A stretch of DNA of 64,000 nucleotides from Paracoccus saliphilus (GCF_028553805.1 NZ_CP067140.1:186001-250000), one strand, 5' to 3'; positions 18,118-26,733 are shown, counted from the stretch's first letter. The notes: generated by a model not told the origin, from the letters alone. Program-made: numbers and translations.

Positions 18118-19251
18118 ATGGCCGATTTGAAGCTCGTGAATATCGCCAAGTCCTATGGCGATGTGAATGTCTTGCGCAATATCGACCTGGATATCACATC
18201 CGGGGAATTCATCGTCTTTGTGGGCCCGTCCGGTTGCGGAAAGTCCACGCTCTTGCGGATGATTGCCGGGCTCGAGCAGATCACCGACGGGACGCTGGAT
18301 ATCGACGGGCAGCGGGTGAATGACATCCCGCCAAGTCAGCGCGGCATCGCGATGGTGTTCCAGTCCTATGCGCTCTATCCGCATATGACGGTGCGCGACA
18401 ACATGGCCTTCGCGCTCAAGATCGCTGGCAAGTCCAGGGACGAGATCAGGGAGGCGACCGACCGCGCCGGCAAGATGCTGCAACTGACCCCCTACCTGGA
18501 CCGCCTGCCCAAGGCATTGTCTGGCGGCCAGCGTCAGCGCGTGGCCATCGGCAGGGCACTGGTGCGCGACCCCAAGGTCTATCTTTTCGACGAACCGCTC
18601 TCGAACCTCGATGCCGCGCTGCGGGTAGCGACCCGGATCGAGATCGCGCAGCTCAAGGAATCCATGCCCGACCGCACGATGATCTATGTCACCCATGACC
18701 AGACCGAGGCGATGACGCTGGCCGACCGCATCGTCGTGCTGGCCGGTGGCGGCATCGCACAGGTCGGGGCACCGCTGGAGCTTTACGAACGGCCGATCAA
18801 CGAATTCGTCGCGGGGTTCATCGGCTCGCCCGCGATGAATTTCCTGCCCGGCAAGGTCACGGAGGTGGGACAGGAAACCACCGTTGCTCTGGATGCGGGC
18901 GGCGAGGCGCGCGTCGCCATCCCCACCCGCGCCGGGGACGAGGGGATGTCCGTCAATCTCGGCGTCCGCCCCGAGGACATGTTCGAGACCGACGGTCCGG
19001 CGCTGTTCGAGGGCAAGGTCGATCTGACCGAGGCCCTGGGCGAAGTCACGCTGCTCTATTTCGGCACCAACGTGGAAGCCGCGCCGGTCATTGCCAAGCT
19101 GCCCGGCATCCATGCCGGCTATTCCGGCAGGACCGTCCGCCTGACCGCCAAGCCAGAGGCAATGCACCTGTTCCATGACGGGGAATCGCTGCTCTATCGT
19201 GACGGGGTCGAATTGCCGCCCTATCAGCCGCGAACGGCAAACGCGGGGTAG
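18118..19251 (+). CDS. aglK: Alpha-glucoside ABC transporter ATPase
   Basis: The cytoplasmic ATPase that powers the AglEFG importer; 377 residues, MalK/UgpC type. Walker A is GPSGCGKST, the signature motif LSGGQRQR, and Walker B VYLFDEPLSNLD, followed by the switch THDQTEA. The C-terminal third is the TOBE/regulatory domain of sugar ATPases (SPAMNFLPG... LGVRPEDM). It is the last gene of the agl operon; a dispersed repeat with a strong hairpin begins 50 bp after its stop. Confidence 0.95.
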   Translation: MADLKLVNIAKSYGDVNVLRNIDLDITSGEFIVFVGPSGCGKSTLLRMIAGLEQITDGTLDIDGQRVNDIPPSQRGIAMVFQSYALYPHMTVRDNMAFALKIAGKSRDEIREATDRAGKMLQLTPYLDRLPKALSGGQRQRVAIGRALVRDPKVYLFDEPLSNLDAALRVATRIEIAQLKESMPDRTMIYVTHDQTEAMTLADRIVVLAGGGIAQVGAPLELYERPINEFVAGFIGSPAMNFLPGKVTEVGQETTVALDAGGEARVAIPTRAGDEGMSVNLGVRPEDMFETDGPALFEGKVDLTEALGEVTLLYFGTNVEAAPVIAKLPGIHAGYSGRTVRLTAKPEAMHLFHDGESLLYRDGVELPPYQPRTANAG

Positions 19252-19300
19252 GGCCGGAAATTCGGGCATAGATTCGGGCACAGATATTGCGTTCCGCGAT

Positions 19301-19357
19301 GGCCGGGGGGCTTCGCGCCCCCCGGACCCCCCGCGGGATACTTGCATGAAGAAGAAG
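19301..19357 (+). repeat. Dispersed AAGAAGAAG repeat, copy 2
   Basis: The stem CCGGGGGG-CTTCGCG-CCCCCCGG is followed by ACCCCCCGCGGGATACTTGC and ATGAAGAAGAAG. It sits 50 bp after the aglK stop in the sense direction, where a terminator would be expected. No long T-run follows. Confidence 0.8.
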
Positions 19358-19450
19358 GTGCGAAGTTGAACCCGTGCTGTGCCATGGAACCAAAGTCGCA
19401 GCCCGCTTGGACGCAACTCTGCTATACTCTCCGCCACGAGGAGGAGAATC

Positions 19451-20404
19451 ATGGTGCATCGCAGCCACGCCGATCTGGTGGCCGAGCAATCGCAGTCGAA
19501 ATCCGCGACATCGGCGCTGACCGCGTCATGGCGGCGCTCGATGCTGAAGCACGGGCTTGATCCCGGCGACCGGCGGCGTCCCGAAAGGCTGTCTCAACCC
19601 GAACTGGCCACCCGCCGCGAGGCGATGGAACGTTTCCTGCATGTCGCCGCCCCGCAGCTCGATCAGCTTTACAATCTGGTGTGCCTGTCCGGCTGCAACG
19701 TGCTCTTGACGGATTCCGAGGGCGTGGTGCTGGATCAGCGCATGAGCGAGGCGGATGCCGCGCAATTCCGGGATTGGGGGCTGTGGCAAGGCGCCGACTG
19801 GTCCGAGGCAGTGCAGGGCACCAACGGCATCGGCACCTGCCTGGTCGAGGGGCGGCAGGTCACCATTCACCGTGACGAGCATTTCCATACCCGCAATATC
19901 GGCATGTCCTGCATGGACGCGCCGATCTGGGGCCCGGATGGACGCTTGCTGGCCGCGCTGGATGTCAGCTCTGCCCGCGCCGATCAGACCGAGCGATATA
20001 ACCGGCTGATCTCGGCGCAGATCATGCAGACCGCCAAGGCGATCGAGGCGGTGTTCTTCCGCGCCAGCTTTCCCGATGCCCGCATCGTCGTGGCCTCGGA
20101 CGAAGAGGGCGGCGATGCGGCCATGCTGCTGGCGGTGGACAAGGACGATCTGGCCGTGGGCGCCACCCGTGCCGCCCGCCGCGCCCTCGGGCTGGAGCGC
20201 GAAGGCGCGATCCGTCCCCGCCCCGCCGCCGATCTGCTGGGCCGCGAGGACGAGATGTCGGGCTTCGACAAGGCCGAACGCGCTGCCGTCGCCCGCGCAT
20301 TGGCGCGTGCCGGCGGCAATGTCTCGGCCGCGGCAAGGGCGCTCGGCATCGGCCGGGCGACCATGTATCGGCGCATGGCGAGGCTAGGTCTGGGTGAAAA
20401 ATAA
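19451..20404 (+). CDS. GAF domain / Fis-type HTH transcriptional regulator lacking the AAA+ domain
   Basis: A 317-residue regulator related to AcoR-type activators. The N-terminal half is a GAF-like sensor (LYNLVCLSGCNVLLTDSEG... WSEAVQGTNGIGTC... HTRNIGMSCMDAPIWGPDG). The C-terminus (about 277-314) is a Fis-type helix-turn-helix (AGGNVSAAARALGIGRATMYRRM). The central AAA+ sigma-54 interaction domain, with its GAFTGA motif, is absent, so it cannot activate sigma-54 promoters in the usual way. GAGGAGAATC precedes the ATG at 19451. It lies directly upstream of an aldehyde dehydrogenase, with a perfect palindrome between them that is its likely binding site. Confidence 0.82.
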   Translation: MVHRSHADLVAEQSQSKSATSALTASWRRSMLKHGLDPGDRRRPERLSQPELATRREAMERFLHVAAPQLDQLYNLVCLSGCNVLLTDSEGVVLDQRMSEADAAQFRDWGLWQGADWSEAVQGTNGIGTCLVEGRQVTIHRDEHFHTRNIGMSCMDAPIWGPDGRLLAALDVSSARADQTERYNRLISAQIMQTAKAIEAVFFRASFPDARIVVASDEEGGDAAMLLAVDKDDLAVGATRAARRALGLEREGAIRPRPAADLLGREDEMSGFDKAERAAVARALARAGGNVSAAARALGIGRATMYRRMARLGLGEK

Positions 20405-20410
20405 CCCTGA

Positions 20411-20430
20411 CTGTCTCACTGCTGAGACAG
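20411..20430. promoter_or_regulatory. 20-bp palindrome, likely operator of the GAF/Fis regulator
   Basis: CTGTCTCA-CTGC-TGAGACAG has perfect 8-bp arms, six bases after the regulator's stop and 105 bp ahead of the aldehyde dehydrogenase start. The TGT...ACA ends are typical of sites for Fis-type HTH regulators. A second stem, CCCGGA / TCCGGG at 20496-20514, lies just before the dehydrogenase ribosome-binding site. Confidence 0.65.
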
Positions 20431-20535
20431 CTTGCGGCGCGGATACGCAGCGGGTGATTGCCTGAAAACCGAATTGCGCCAATCTCTTTCTCAGACCCGG
20501 ATGGGGAGTCCGGGACAACCCAGAGGAGGAATGAT

Positions 20536-22062
20536 ATGCCGAACGATCAGACGCATGAATTCAAGGGCGTGGGCGTGATGCCCTTCGCCAAGCGCTATGA
20601 CAATTTCATCGGCGGCAAATGGACCGCCCCGAAATCGGGAAAATACTTCACCAACACCACCCCGATTACCGGCGGCGAGATCGGCGAAATCGCCCGCTCG
20701 AACGCCGATGATATCGAGGCGGCACTGGACGCCGCCCATGCCGCCAAGGATAAATGGGGCCGGACCTCGGCTGCCGAGCGTTCCGGGGTTCTGTTGAAAA
20801 TCGCAGACCGGATGGAGCAGAACCTCGAACTGCTTGCCGCCGCCGAAACATGGGACAATGGCAAGCCCATCCGCGAAACCATGGCCGCCGACCTGCCGCT
20901 GGCCATTGACCATTTCCGCTATTTCGCAGGCGTTCTGCGGGCGCAGGAAGGCGGAATCTCCGAAATCGACTCTGATACCATCGCCTATCATTTCCACGAG
21001 CCGCTTGGCGTTGTCGGCCAGATCATTCCGTGGAATTTCCCGATCCTGATGGCAACGTGGAAGCTGGCCCCGGCGCTGGCCGCAGGCAATTGCGTGGTGC
21101 TGAAACCGGCCGAACAGACCCCGGCGGGGATCATGGTCTGGGCCGATCTGATCGGCGATCTGCTGCCTCCCGGTGTGTTGAACATCGTCAACGGCTTCGG
21201 GCTGGAAGCTGGCAAGCCGCTGGCCTCGAACCCGCGCATCGCCAAGATCGCCTTTACTGGCGAAACCACGACCGGCCGGCTGATCATGCAATACGCATCG
21301 GAAAACCTGATCCCGGTGACGCTGGAGCTTGGCGGCAAATCCCCCAATATCTTCTTTGAGGACGTCACCCGCGAAGACGACGATTTCTTCGACAAGGCGA
21401 TCGAGGGTTTCGTGATGTTCGCGCTGAACCAGGGCGAGGTCTGCACCTGCCCGTCGCGCGCCCTGATCCATGAATCGATCTATGACCGCTTCATGGAGCG
21501 CGCCCTTGCCCGTGTGAAGGCGATCAAGCAGGGCGATCCGCGTGAATCCGACACGATGATCGGCGCGCAGGCCAGTTCCGAGCAGAAGGAAAAGATCCTC
21601 AGCTATTTCGACATTGGACGCCAGGAAGGCGCCGAAGTGCTGACCGGCGGCAAGGCCGCGGATCTGGGCGGCGATCTCAGCTCGGGTTATTATGTCGAGC
21701 CGACCATCCTCAAGGGCCATAACAAGATGCGGGTCTTTCAAGAGGAAATCTTCGGTCCGGTCGTCTCGGTGACCACGTTCAAGGACCAGGAAGAGGCTTT
21801 GTCGATTGCCAACGACACGCTTTACGGTCTTGGAGCCGGTGTCTGGAGCCGCGAGGCCAATACCTGCTACCGCTTTGGCCGCGCGATCAAGGCGGGCAGG
21901 GTCTGGACGAACTGCTATCACGCCTATCCGGCCCACGCAGCCTTCGGCGGATACAAGCAGTCCGGCATTGGACGTGAAAATCACCGGATGATGCTGGATC
22001 ACTATCAGCAGACCAAGAACATGCTGGTCAGCTATAGCCCCAAGAAACTGGGCTTCTTCTGA
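20536..22062 (+). CDS. NAD-dependent aldehyde dehydrogenase (AcoD/ExaC type)
   Basis: A cytosolic aldehyde dehydrogenase, 508 residues, that oxidises acetaldehyde or similar short aldehydes to acids. The NAD-binding and catalytic motifs are all present: [13 protein letters not shown], the general base Glu264 in LELGGKSPN, and the nucleophile Cys303 in NQGEVC. The C-terminus ends in KKLGFF, as in acetaldehyde dehydrogenases of the acetoin/ethanol pathways. AGGAGGA precedes the ATG at 20536; the frame is open 26 codons further upstream but without support. Pairing with a GAF/Fis regulator and the presence of PQQ genes fit a role after alcohol oxidation. Confidence 0.93.
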   Translation: MPNDQTHEFKGVGVMPFAKRYDNFIGGKWTAPKSGKYFTNTTPITGGEIGEIARSNADDIEAALDAAHAAKDKWGRTSAAERSGVLLKIADRMEQNLELLAAAETWDNGKPIRETMAADLPLAIDHFRYFAGVLRAQEGGISEIDSDTIAYHFHEPLGVVGQIIPWNFPILMATWKLAPALAAGNCVVLKPAEQTPAGIMVWADLIGDLLPPGVLNIVNGFGLEAGKPLASNPRIAKIAFTGETTTGRLIMQYASENLIPVTLELGGKSPNIFFEDVTREDDDFFDKAIEGFVMFALNQGEVCTCPSRALIHESIYDRFMERALARVKAIKQGDPRESDTMIGAQASSEQKEKILSYFDIGRQEGAEVLTGGKAADLGGDLSSGYYVEPTILKGHNKMRVFQEEIFGPVVSVTTFKDQEEALSIANDTLYGLGAGVWSREANTCYRFGRAIKAGRVWTNCYHAYPAHAAFGGYKQSGIGRENHRMMLDHYQQTKNMLVSYSPKKLGFF

Positions 22063-22071
22063 GTTAGGCAG

Positions 22072-22092
22072 CGGGGGCAAAAGCTGCCCCCG
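22072..22092 (+). terminator. Hairpin after the aldehyde dehydrogenase
   Basis: CGGGGGCA-AAAGC-TGCCCCCG is a perfect 8-bp GC-rich stem ten bases past the stop. No T-run follows, so termination strength is uncertain. Further stems at 22199-22219 and in the repeat downstream may contribute. Confidence 0.5.
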
Positions 22093-22116
22093 TCGCTTCG
22101 CCGGGTGATTCTTGAT

Positions 22117-22170
22117 CCAGTGGCGCGATTTTTCGGCGACCCTCCGAGAGGTATTTATACAAAGAAGAAG
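22117..22170 (+). repeat. Dispersed AAGAAGAAG repeat, copy 3
   Basis: CCAGTGGCGC... CGGCGACCC is followed by GAGAGGTATTTATACAAAGAAGAAG. It is the ACAAAGAAGAAG variant, shared only with copy 6 at 46009. It is sense-oriented after the aldehyde dehydrogenase and lies about 135 bp before the TGTGTAC iteron element. Confidence 0.7.
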
Positions 22171-22301
22171 GGCCGGGCTGTCATGGCGGCAGTCCAGCCC
22201 AGTATGTTTTTCGTACTGGATTCGGCGCGGTGGTTCCGGCTCACCTGACAGGCGCCTCATGTTTCGCCCGAATGTTAAGGGAACCCGAGCGCGGCGCAAG
22301 T

Positions 22302-22380
22302 TGCCTGTGTACAGGTTGTGTACGCGCTGTGTACGTCCGGTGTACGGATGTCACGGCCAGAATCCCAGCATTTGCTGGGT
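22302..22380. repeat. TGTGTAC iteron-palindrome element, copy A
   Basis: Four tandem 11-bp units start at 22306, 22317, 22328 and 22339 (TGTGTACAGGT, TGTGTACGCGC, TGTGTACGTCC, GGTGTACGGAT). The palindrome CCCAGCA-TT-TGCTGGG lies at 22364-22379, 58 bp from the first unit. A second copy with identical spacing is at 46129. The element sits in the 380-bp gap between the convergent aldehyde dehydrogenase and M20 hydrolase genes. The sequence GCAACGCACGCTGC at 22414-22427 also recurs near copy B. I know no family with this structure. Confidence 0.8.
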
Positions 22381-22442
22381 GACATCGCATCGGTGTTGCG
22401 CGCGGTGACAAATGCAACGCACGCTGCTGTTGCGTGGGCTAT

Positions 22443-23597
22443 TCAGGCTCTGCCGCGCTTTTCGACCAATCGCGCCAACAGGCTTGCCCCGACCGGCAAT
22501 ATGCTGTCGTCAAAGACAAAGCCCGGATTATGCAGCGGCACCGTTCCGCCATGTCCGAGGTTGAAGAAAGCCCCCGGAACTTCGCGCAGCAGATCGGCCA
22601 TATCCTCCGAGCCCATCGTCAGCTCGGCATTCGCCTGCGCCTTGTCGCCCAGTAGTTCCTGCGCCACCTCGATCAGGTTCCCGACGCGCTCGGGATCATT
22701 CGACAGGACATCGAAGACATTGCGAATATCCGCCGAGATTTCAATCTCATGCGCCAATGCCAGGCCCGCGCAAAGCTGCCGGATGCGTGCCTCGATCATG
22801 GCGCCGTCGGCGTCGTCGAAATAGCGGAAGGTGCCGCGCAGGACGGCGGATTCGGGGATCACGTTATAGGCGCTGCCCGCGTGGAATTCGGTCACCGAGA
22901 CAACCGCCGCATGTGTCGGATCGGTATTGCGCGAGACGATCTCCTGCATGTCCTTGACCAGCCCGCTGCCGATCACGATCGGGTCGCGGCTGACCTGCGG
23001 CATCGCGCCGTGACTGCCCCGGCCCTTGATTTCTATATCGAAAAAGCCTGCCCCCGCTTGTGCCTTGCCAGCCCTGATCCGCAATTCGGCATGTTCGCTA
23101 TAGGGCGAGTTATGCATCCCATACAGCTCATCGCAGGGAAACCGCTCGAACAACCCGTCGCGCAGCATTGCGCGCGCGCCGCCCAACCCTTCTTCGGCGG
23201 GTTGAAAGATGAACACGGCGCGGCCCGTGAAATCGCGCGTTTCGGCCAGGTAGCGCGCCGCGCCAAGCAGCATGGTCGTATGACCGTCATGGCCACAGCC
23301 ATGGAACACGCCGGGATTGCTTGAGGCATAGGGCAGGTTGGTCTGCTCATCCATCGGCAGCGCGTCCATATCGGCACGAAGGCCGATGGTTCGGCCGGGT
23401 TGCTTTCCATCGAGCACGCCGACCACGCCCGTTCCGCCGACGCCACGCGTGACCTCGATCCCCCATTCCTGCAGCAATTCCGCCACCCGTGCCGAGGTGC
23501 GGTGTTCTTCAAAGCCCAGTTCGGGATGGCGATGAAAATCTTGGCGAATTGCGGTCAGTTCATCGGCGAATTCGGCGATGCGGTCGATGCTTTGCAT
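22443..23597 (-). CDS. M20 family amidohydrolase (hippurate / N-acyl-amino-acid hydrolase type)
   Basis: A zinc aminoacylase-type hydrolase, 384 residues, of the M20D group that releases amino acids from N-acyl or N-benzoyl derivatives. Metal-site and family motifs are HPELGFEE, RADMDALPM, GCGHDGH, FIFQPAEEGLGGARAM and GSEDMADLL. GGAAGGAC precedes the start at 23597. It is the last gene of the minus-strand TRAP-amidase operon, separated from the small membrane ORF by 157 bp. The presence of an importer and an amidase upstream suggests that an amide or acylated compound is taken up and hydrolysed here. Confidence 0.9.
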   Translation of the reverse strand: MQSIDRIAEFADELTAIRQDFHRHPELGFEEHRTSARVAELLQEWGIEVTRGVGGTGVVGVLDGKQPGRTIGLRADMDALPMDEQTNLPYASSNPGVFHGCGHDGHTTMLLGAARYLAETRDFTGRAVFIFQPAEEGLGGARAMLRDGLFERFPCDELYGMHNSPYSEHAELRIRAGKAQAGAGFFDIEIKGRGSHGAMPQVSRDPIVIGSGLVKDMQEIVSRNTDPTHAAVVSVTEFHAGSAYNVIPESAVLRGTFRYFDDADGAMIEARIRQLCAGLALAHEIEISADIRNVFDVLSNDPERVGNLIEVAQELLGDKAQANAELTMGSEDMADLLREVPGAFFNLGHGGTVPLHNPGFVFDDSILPVGASLLARLVEKRGRA

Positions 23598-23754
23598 GGG
23601 GTCCTTCCGTTCGGTTTGTCCGGATGATGTCGGATATCCGGTCCGGCCGTCATCAGAGCAGCAGTGCCGCCGACGTGCAACCGTGGTTCAATGCGGGGAT
23701 GGACGGAAATTGCAGGGATATTTCAGGCTATCGGGCAAGTGGCCGCAGGATCGG

Positions 23755-23928
23755 CTATTTGTCCGTGCCGCCATGCCTGCGCAGGATCAACATTGTATCG
23801 ATGCCTGCCAGAGCCAGGGTCGCGGCGACCACGCCGCCCAGATCCCATCGCGGAACATACCAGACCAGTATGACCAGAAAGCCGGTAAAAATCGCAAAGG
23901 CCAGAACGGCCATCAGCTTCTCGCTCAT
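23755..23928 (-). CDS. Small two-helix membrane protein in the TRAP-amidase operon
   Basis: A 57-residue protein read from the ATG at 23928 to a TAG at 23755. It begins MSEKLMAVLAFAIFTGFLV and has two hydrophobic stretches (about residues 6-23 and 29-46) separated by WYVPRWDLGG, ending with a basic tail (RRHGGTDK). The start overlaps the amidase stop as ATGA, so it is very likely translated. It is unlike the DctQ or DctM subunits. I do not recognise the family. It could be a small accessory subunit of the TRAP system or of the downstream hydrolase. Confidence 0.7.
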   Translation of the reverse strand: MSEKLMAVLAFAIFTGFLVILVWYVPRWDLGGVVAATLALAGIDTMLILRRHGGTDK

Positions 23929-25289
23929 GCTGTCTCTCCCATTTGCTCGGTGGTCTGCTGCGATTCAAGATGCTGCATCAGCCATGCCGCCGTGCGCAAC
24001 AGCCGCGCATCGTCTCCGACCCGTCCGACAAGCTGCAGGCCCATGGGCAACCCCTCTTCGGTCGCGAATAGGGGCAGGGTCACGGCGGGCGTTCCGCAAA
24101 GCGTCCATATGCCGTTGAAGGCGGAATCGCCGGTGCTGTTCAATCCGTCGGGGGCGGGACCGGGGCTGGCCGCGCAGATGATGGCGTCGCAGCGCTCGAA
24201 GACGCGCTCCAGCCCGGCGTTGAGCACGTCGCGCCAATCGAGCGCGGCCAGGTAGTCGCGTGCCAGCACCGCCTTGCCCGCGTCTATCGCCTCGATTAGC
24301 TGCGGCGACATCAGGTCGCGGCCCCGGCGCTCGTGATTGTAATAGCATTTCGCCATCTCGGCCTGGTTGATCCGCGTGCGGGTCTGTTGCGCCTCGGCGA
24401 AGATGGGCGGCAGATCCACCCGCTCGACCTGATCACCCAGCATGTCGGCCAGCTCATCCAGCGCGGCGCGCATGCGGGGATCGGTTTCCGGTGGGGCCGG
24501 AAGATCGGCCAAGGCGAAATGCGGGTGCACCGGCGGTTCCGAGGTTGCCGTCTGGTGCAGCCGGGGGGCGGGCATCGGGGCGGTTGCCCGGTCGGCGGGA
24601 TCGTGACCCGCCATCGCCTCGGCCAGCAAGGCGGCATCGGGAACCGAGCGGGCAAAGACCCCGACCGTGTCGAGAAAGGGCGATTGCGGCAGGATGCCGG
24701 AGCGGCCGATCATCCCGAAGCTTGGCTTGAACCCGACCACGCCGCAGAACGAGGCGGGCCTGATGACCGAGCCGCCGGTCTGTGTGCCTACGGCGAGCGG
24801 CACCATTCCCGCCGCAACAGCTACCGCGGAGCCGGACGAAGACCCTCCGGGCGTGCGCGAGGGATCATGCGGGTTGCGGGATTTCGAGGGCTGCATGAAG
24901 GCCATCTCGGTCGTGACGGTCTTGCCCATGATGATGGCGCCAGCCGCGCGCAGCCTTGCCACGAGGACCGCATCCTCGCGGGGGACGCGGCCCTTGTCGA
25001 TCCCGGTGCCGTTCTCGGTTGGCACGCGTGCGGTGTCGATGACATCCTTGATGCCCACCGGTAGCCCGTGCAGCGCCCCGATGGGCGCGCCGGACTTGCG
25101 GCGCGCGTCCAGCGCTCGTGCCTGCTCCAGTGCATATTCGCCATCCAGCCAGGCCCAAGCCTGCAATTGCGGCTCGATCTCATGGATGCGTTTCAGGCAG
25201 GCGGTGACCAGATCGACCGCCGAGATTTCACCCCGAGCGATGCGATCGCGCAGATCGGTAGCGTATAGCTGTGTCAGGTTAACCGCCAT
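23925..25289 (-). CDS. Amidase (amidase-signature family)
   Basis: A Ser-Ser-Lys amidase of 454 residues hydrolysing an unknown amide to acid and ammonia or amine. The signature is intact: Lys81 in GLPVGIKD, the serine-rich loop GGSSSGSAVAVAAG around residues 148-161, and the nucleophile Ser174 in GTQTGGSVIRP. The start MAVNLTQLYATDLRD at 25289 lies inside the last bases of the upstream permease gene (11-bp overlap). Its stop overlaps the small membrane ORF. GatA-type Glu-tRNA amidotransferase is unlikely, since no gatC or gatB is present and the operon is catabolic. Confidence 0.92.
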   Translation of the reverse strand: MAVNLTQLYATDLRDRIARGEISAVDLVTACLKRIHEIEPQLQAWAWLDGEYALEQARALDARRKSGAPIGALHGLPVGIKDVIDTARVPTENGTGIDKGRVPREDAVLVARLRAAGAIIMGKTVTTEMAFMQPSKSRNPHDPSRTPGGSSSGSAVAVAAGMVPLAVGTQTGGSVIRPASFCGVVGFKPSFGMIGRSGILPQSPFLDTVGVFARSVPDAALLAEAMAGHDPADRATAPMPAPRLHQTATSEPPVHPHFALADLPAPPETDPRMRAALDELADMLGDQVERVDLPPIFAEAQQTRTRINQAEMAKCYYNHERRGRDLMSPQLIEAIDAGKAVLARDYLAALDWRDVLNAGLERVFERCDAIICAASPGPAPDGLNSTGDSAFNGIWTLCGTPAVTLPLFATEEGLPMGLQLVGRVGDDARLLRTAAWLMQHLESQQTTEQMGETA

Positions 25290-26697
25290 AGAACAGCTCC
25301 GGCAGGTAGAAGACGAGATCGGGGAAGACATACATCAGCGCCATGGCGATGAAGACCATGAACAGGAAGGGCAGCACCCCGGCGAAAATCTGGGTCAGCT
25401 TGACGCTTGGTGGCGCGATGCCCTTCAGATAATAAGCTGCCATTGCCATGGGTGGTGTCAGGAACGAGGTCTGCAGGTTCAGCGCCACGAGAATGCCGAA
25501 GAACAGCGGATCGATCTCGAACATCGGCAGCAGCGGCAGGAAGATCGGCACGAAGATGATGATGATCTCGGACCACTCCAGTGGCCAGCCGAGCAGAAAG
25601 ATGATCAGCTGTGCCAGCAGCAGGAATTGCAGCGGCGTCAGGTCCAATCCGCCCACGAATTCCGAGATCAGCTGTTCTCCTCCCAGATAGGAAAACACCG
25701 ATGAGAAGGTATAGGAGCCGACGAAGAGCCAGCAGACCATCGCCGTGGTGCGTACCGTCAGATAGACCGACTCGCGCAGCCGCTGGAAGGTAAGTGCGCG
25801 ATAGGCAGTGGCCAGCACCAGCCCTCCCAGGGCTCCGATGGCTGCGGCCTCTGTCGGGGTCGCAAGGCCAAAGAGGATGGAGCCGAGAACTGCCACGATC
25901 AGAATCGCCAGCGGGAAGAACGAGGTGGCCAGCATCAGCAGCAGGCGTGGCCACGGCACCGATGGCACCTCTTCCTCGGAGGGGCGCGGCGCGACGGAGG
26001 GCTGGAGGATGGAACGGCCGATCACATAGGTCAGGTAAAGCCCCACCAGCACCAGCCCCGGCAGCATCGCCCCGGCATAGAGGCGCACGATCGACACGCC
26101 CGAAGCGGCAGCATAGACGATCAGCATGATCGAGGGCGGAATCAGGATGCCGAGCGTGCCACCCGCACAAATGATGCCGCTGGCAAAGCTGGGATCATAG
26201 CGCGCCTTCAGCATGGCGGGCAGTGCCAGCAATCCCATCAGGGTCACGACGGCCCCGACGATGCCGGTCGCGGTGGCGAACAATGCGCAGGTGATCAGCG
26301 CTGCCACCCCCATCGACCCCGGCATGTTGCGCGAGGCGACCGCCAGAGTCGAGAACAGCCGGTCGACGATATTGGCGCGTTCGACGATATAGCCCATGAA
26401 AAGGAACAGCGGCACGGCCGTCAGCACCTCGTTCGACATGACGGTATAGGTCTGGTTGATGAACAGATCGAAGATGCGGTTGTTGAAGAAGCCTTCGATC
26501 CAGGTTGTAACCGAGGTCAGCCAGTCGGCATCCTCGCCCAATCGTTCGAAGCTGCGCCACATTCGACCCGCGTCGAAATAGGCGAAATAACCGAACATGA
26601 TACCCAGGGCCATCAGTGTGAAGGCGATGGGAAAACCCAGGAAAACCAGGATGATGAACACGCCCAGCATCGACAGGGCGACTTGCGGGTCGGTCAC
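25279..26697 (-). CDS. TRAP transporter large permease (DctM type)
   Basis: The large inner-membrane subunit of a tripartite ATP-independent periplasmic transporter, 472 residues with about 12-13 hydrophobic helices. Family stretches include VPLFLFMGYIVERANI, ATATGIVGAVVTLMGLLALPAML, GTLGILIPPSIMLIVYAAASG and FGLATPTEAAAIGALGG. It moves the substrate captured by the DctP protein, using an ion gradient. It lies 36 bp after dctQ and overlaps the amidase start. Confidence 0.95.
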   Translation of the reverse strand: MTDPQVALSMLGVFIILVFLGFPIAFTLMALGIMFGYFAYFDAGRMWRSFERLGEDADWLTSVTTWIEGFFNNRIFDLFINQTYTVMSNEVLTAVPLFLFMGYIVERANIVDRLFSTLAVASRNMPGSMGVAALITCALFATATGIVGAVVTLMGLLALPAMLKARYDPSFASGIICAGGTLGILIPPSIMLIVYAAASGVSIVRLYAGAMLPGLVLVGLYLTYVIGRSILQPSVAPRPSEEEVPSVPWPRLLLMLATSFFPLAILIVAVLGSILFGLATPTEAAAIGALGGLVLATAYRALTFQRLRESVYLTVRTTAMVCWLFVGSYTFSSVFSYLGGEQLISEFVGGLDLTPLQFLLLAQLIIFLLGWPLEWSEIIIIFVPIFLPLLPMFEIDPLFFGILVALNLQTSFLTPPMAMAAYYLKGIAPPSVKLTQIFAGVLPFLFMVFIAMALMYVFPDLVFYLPELFYGG

Positions 26698-26733
26698 GTT
26701 TTGCTCTCCGGAAGGATGTTTGAGAAGATCGGA

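Noticed and set aside
22302..22380. CRISPR array or plasmid-type replication origin
   Set aside because: The repeats are 11 bp with no spacers of CRISPR length. No cas or rep gene, DnaA-box cluster or AT-rich unwinding region is adjacent.
22302..22380. PhaR or another known regulator site
   Set aside because: TGC-rich motifs nearby suggested PhaR, but the TGTGTAC units do not match any site pattern that I can name with confidence, and the locus is between gene ends rather than at a promoter.
23723..23968. Minus-strand 81-codon frame overlapping the small membrane ORF
   Set aside because: It is a different frame with an Arg/Gly-rich product. The overlapping 57-codon frame has the ATGA coupling and a membrane-protein pattern.
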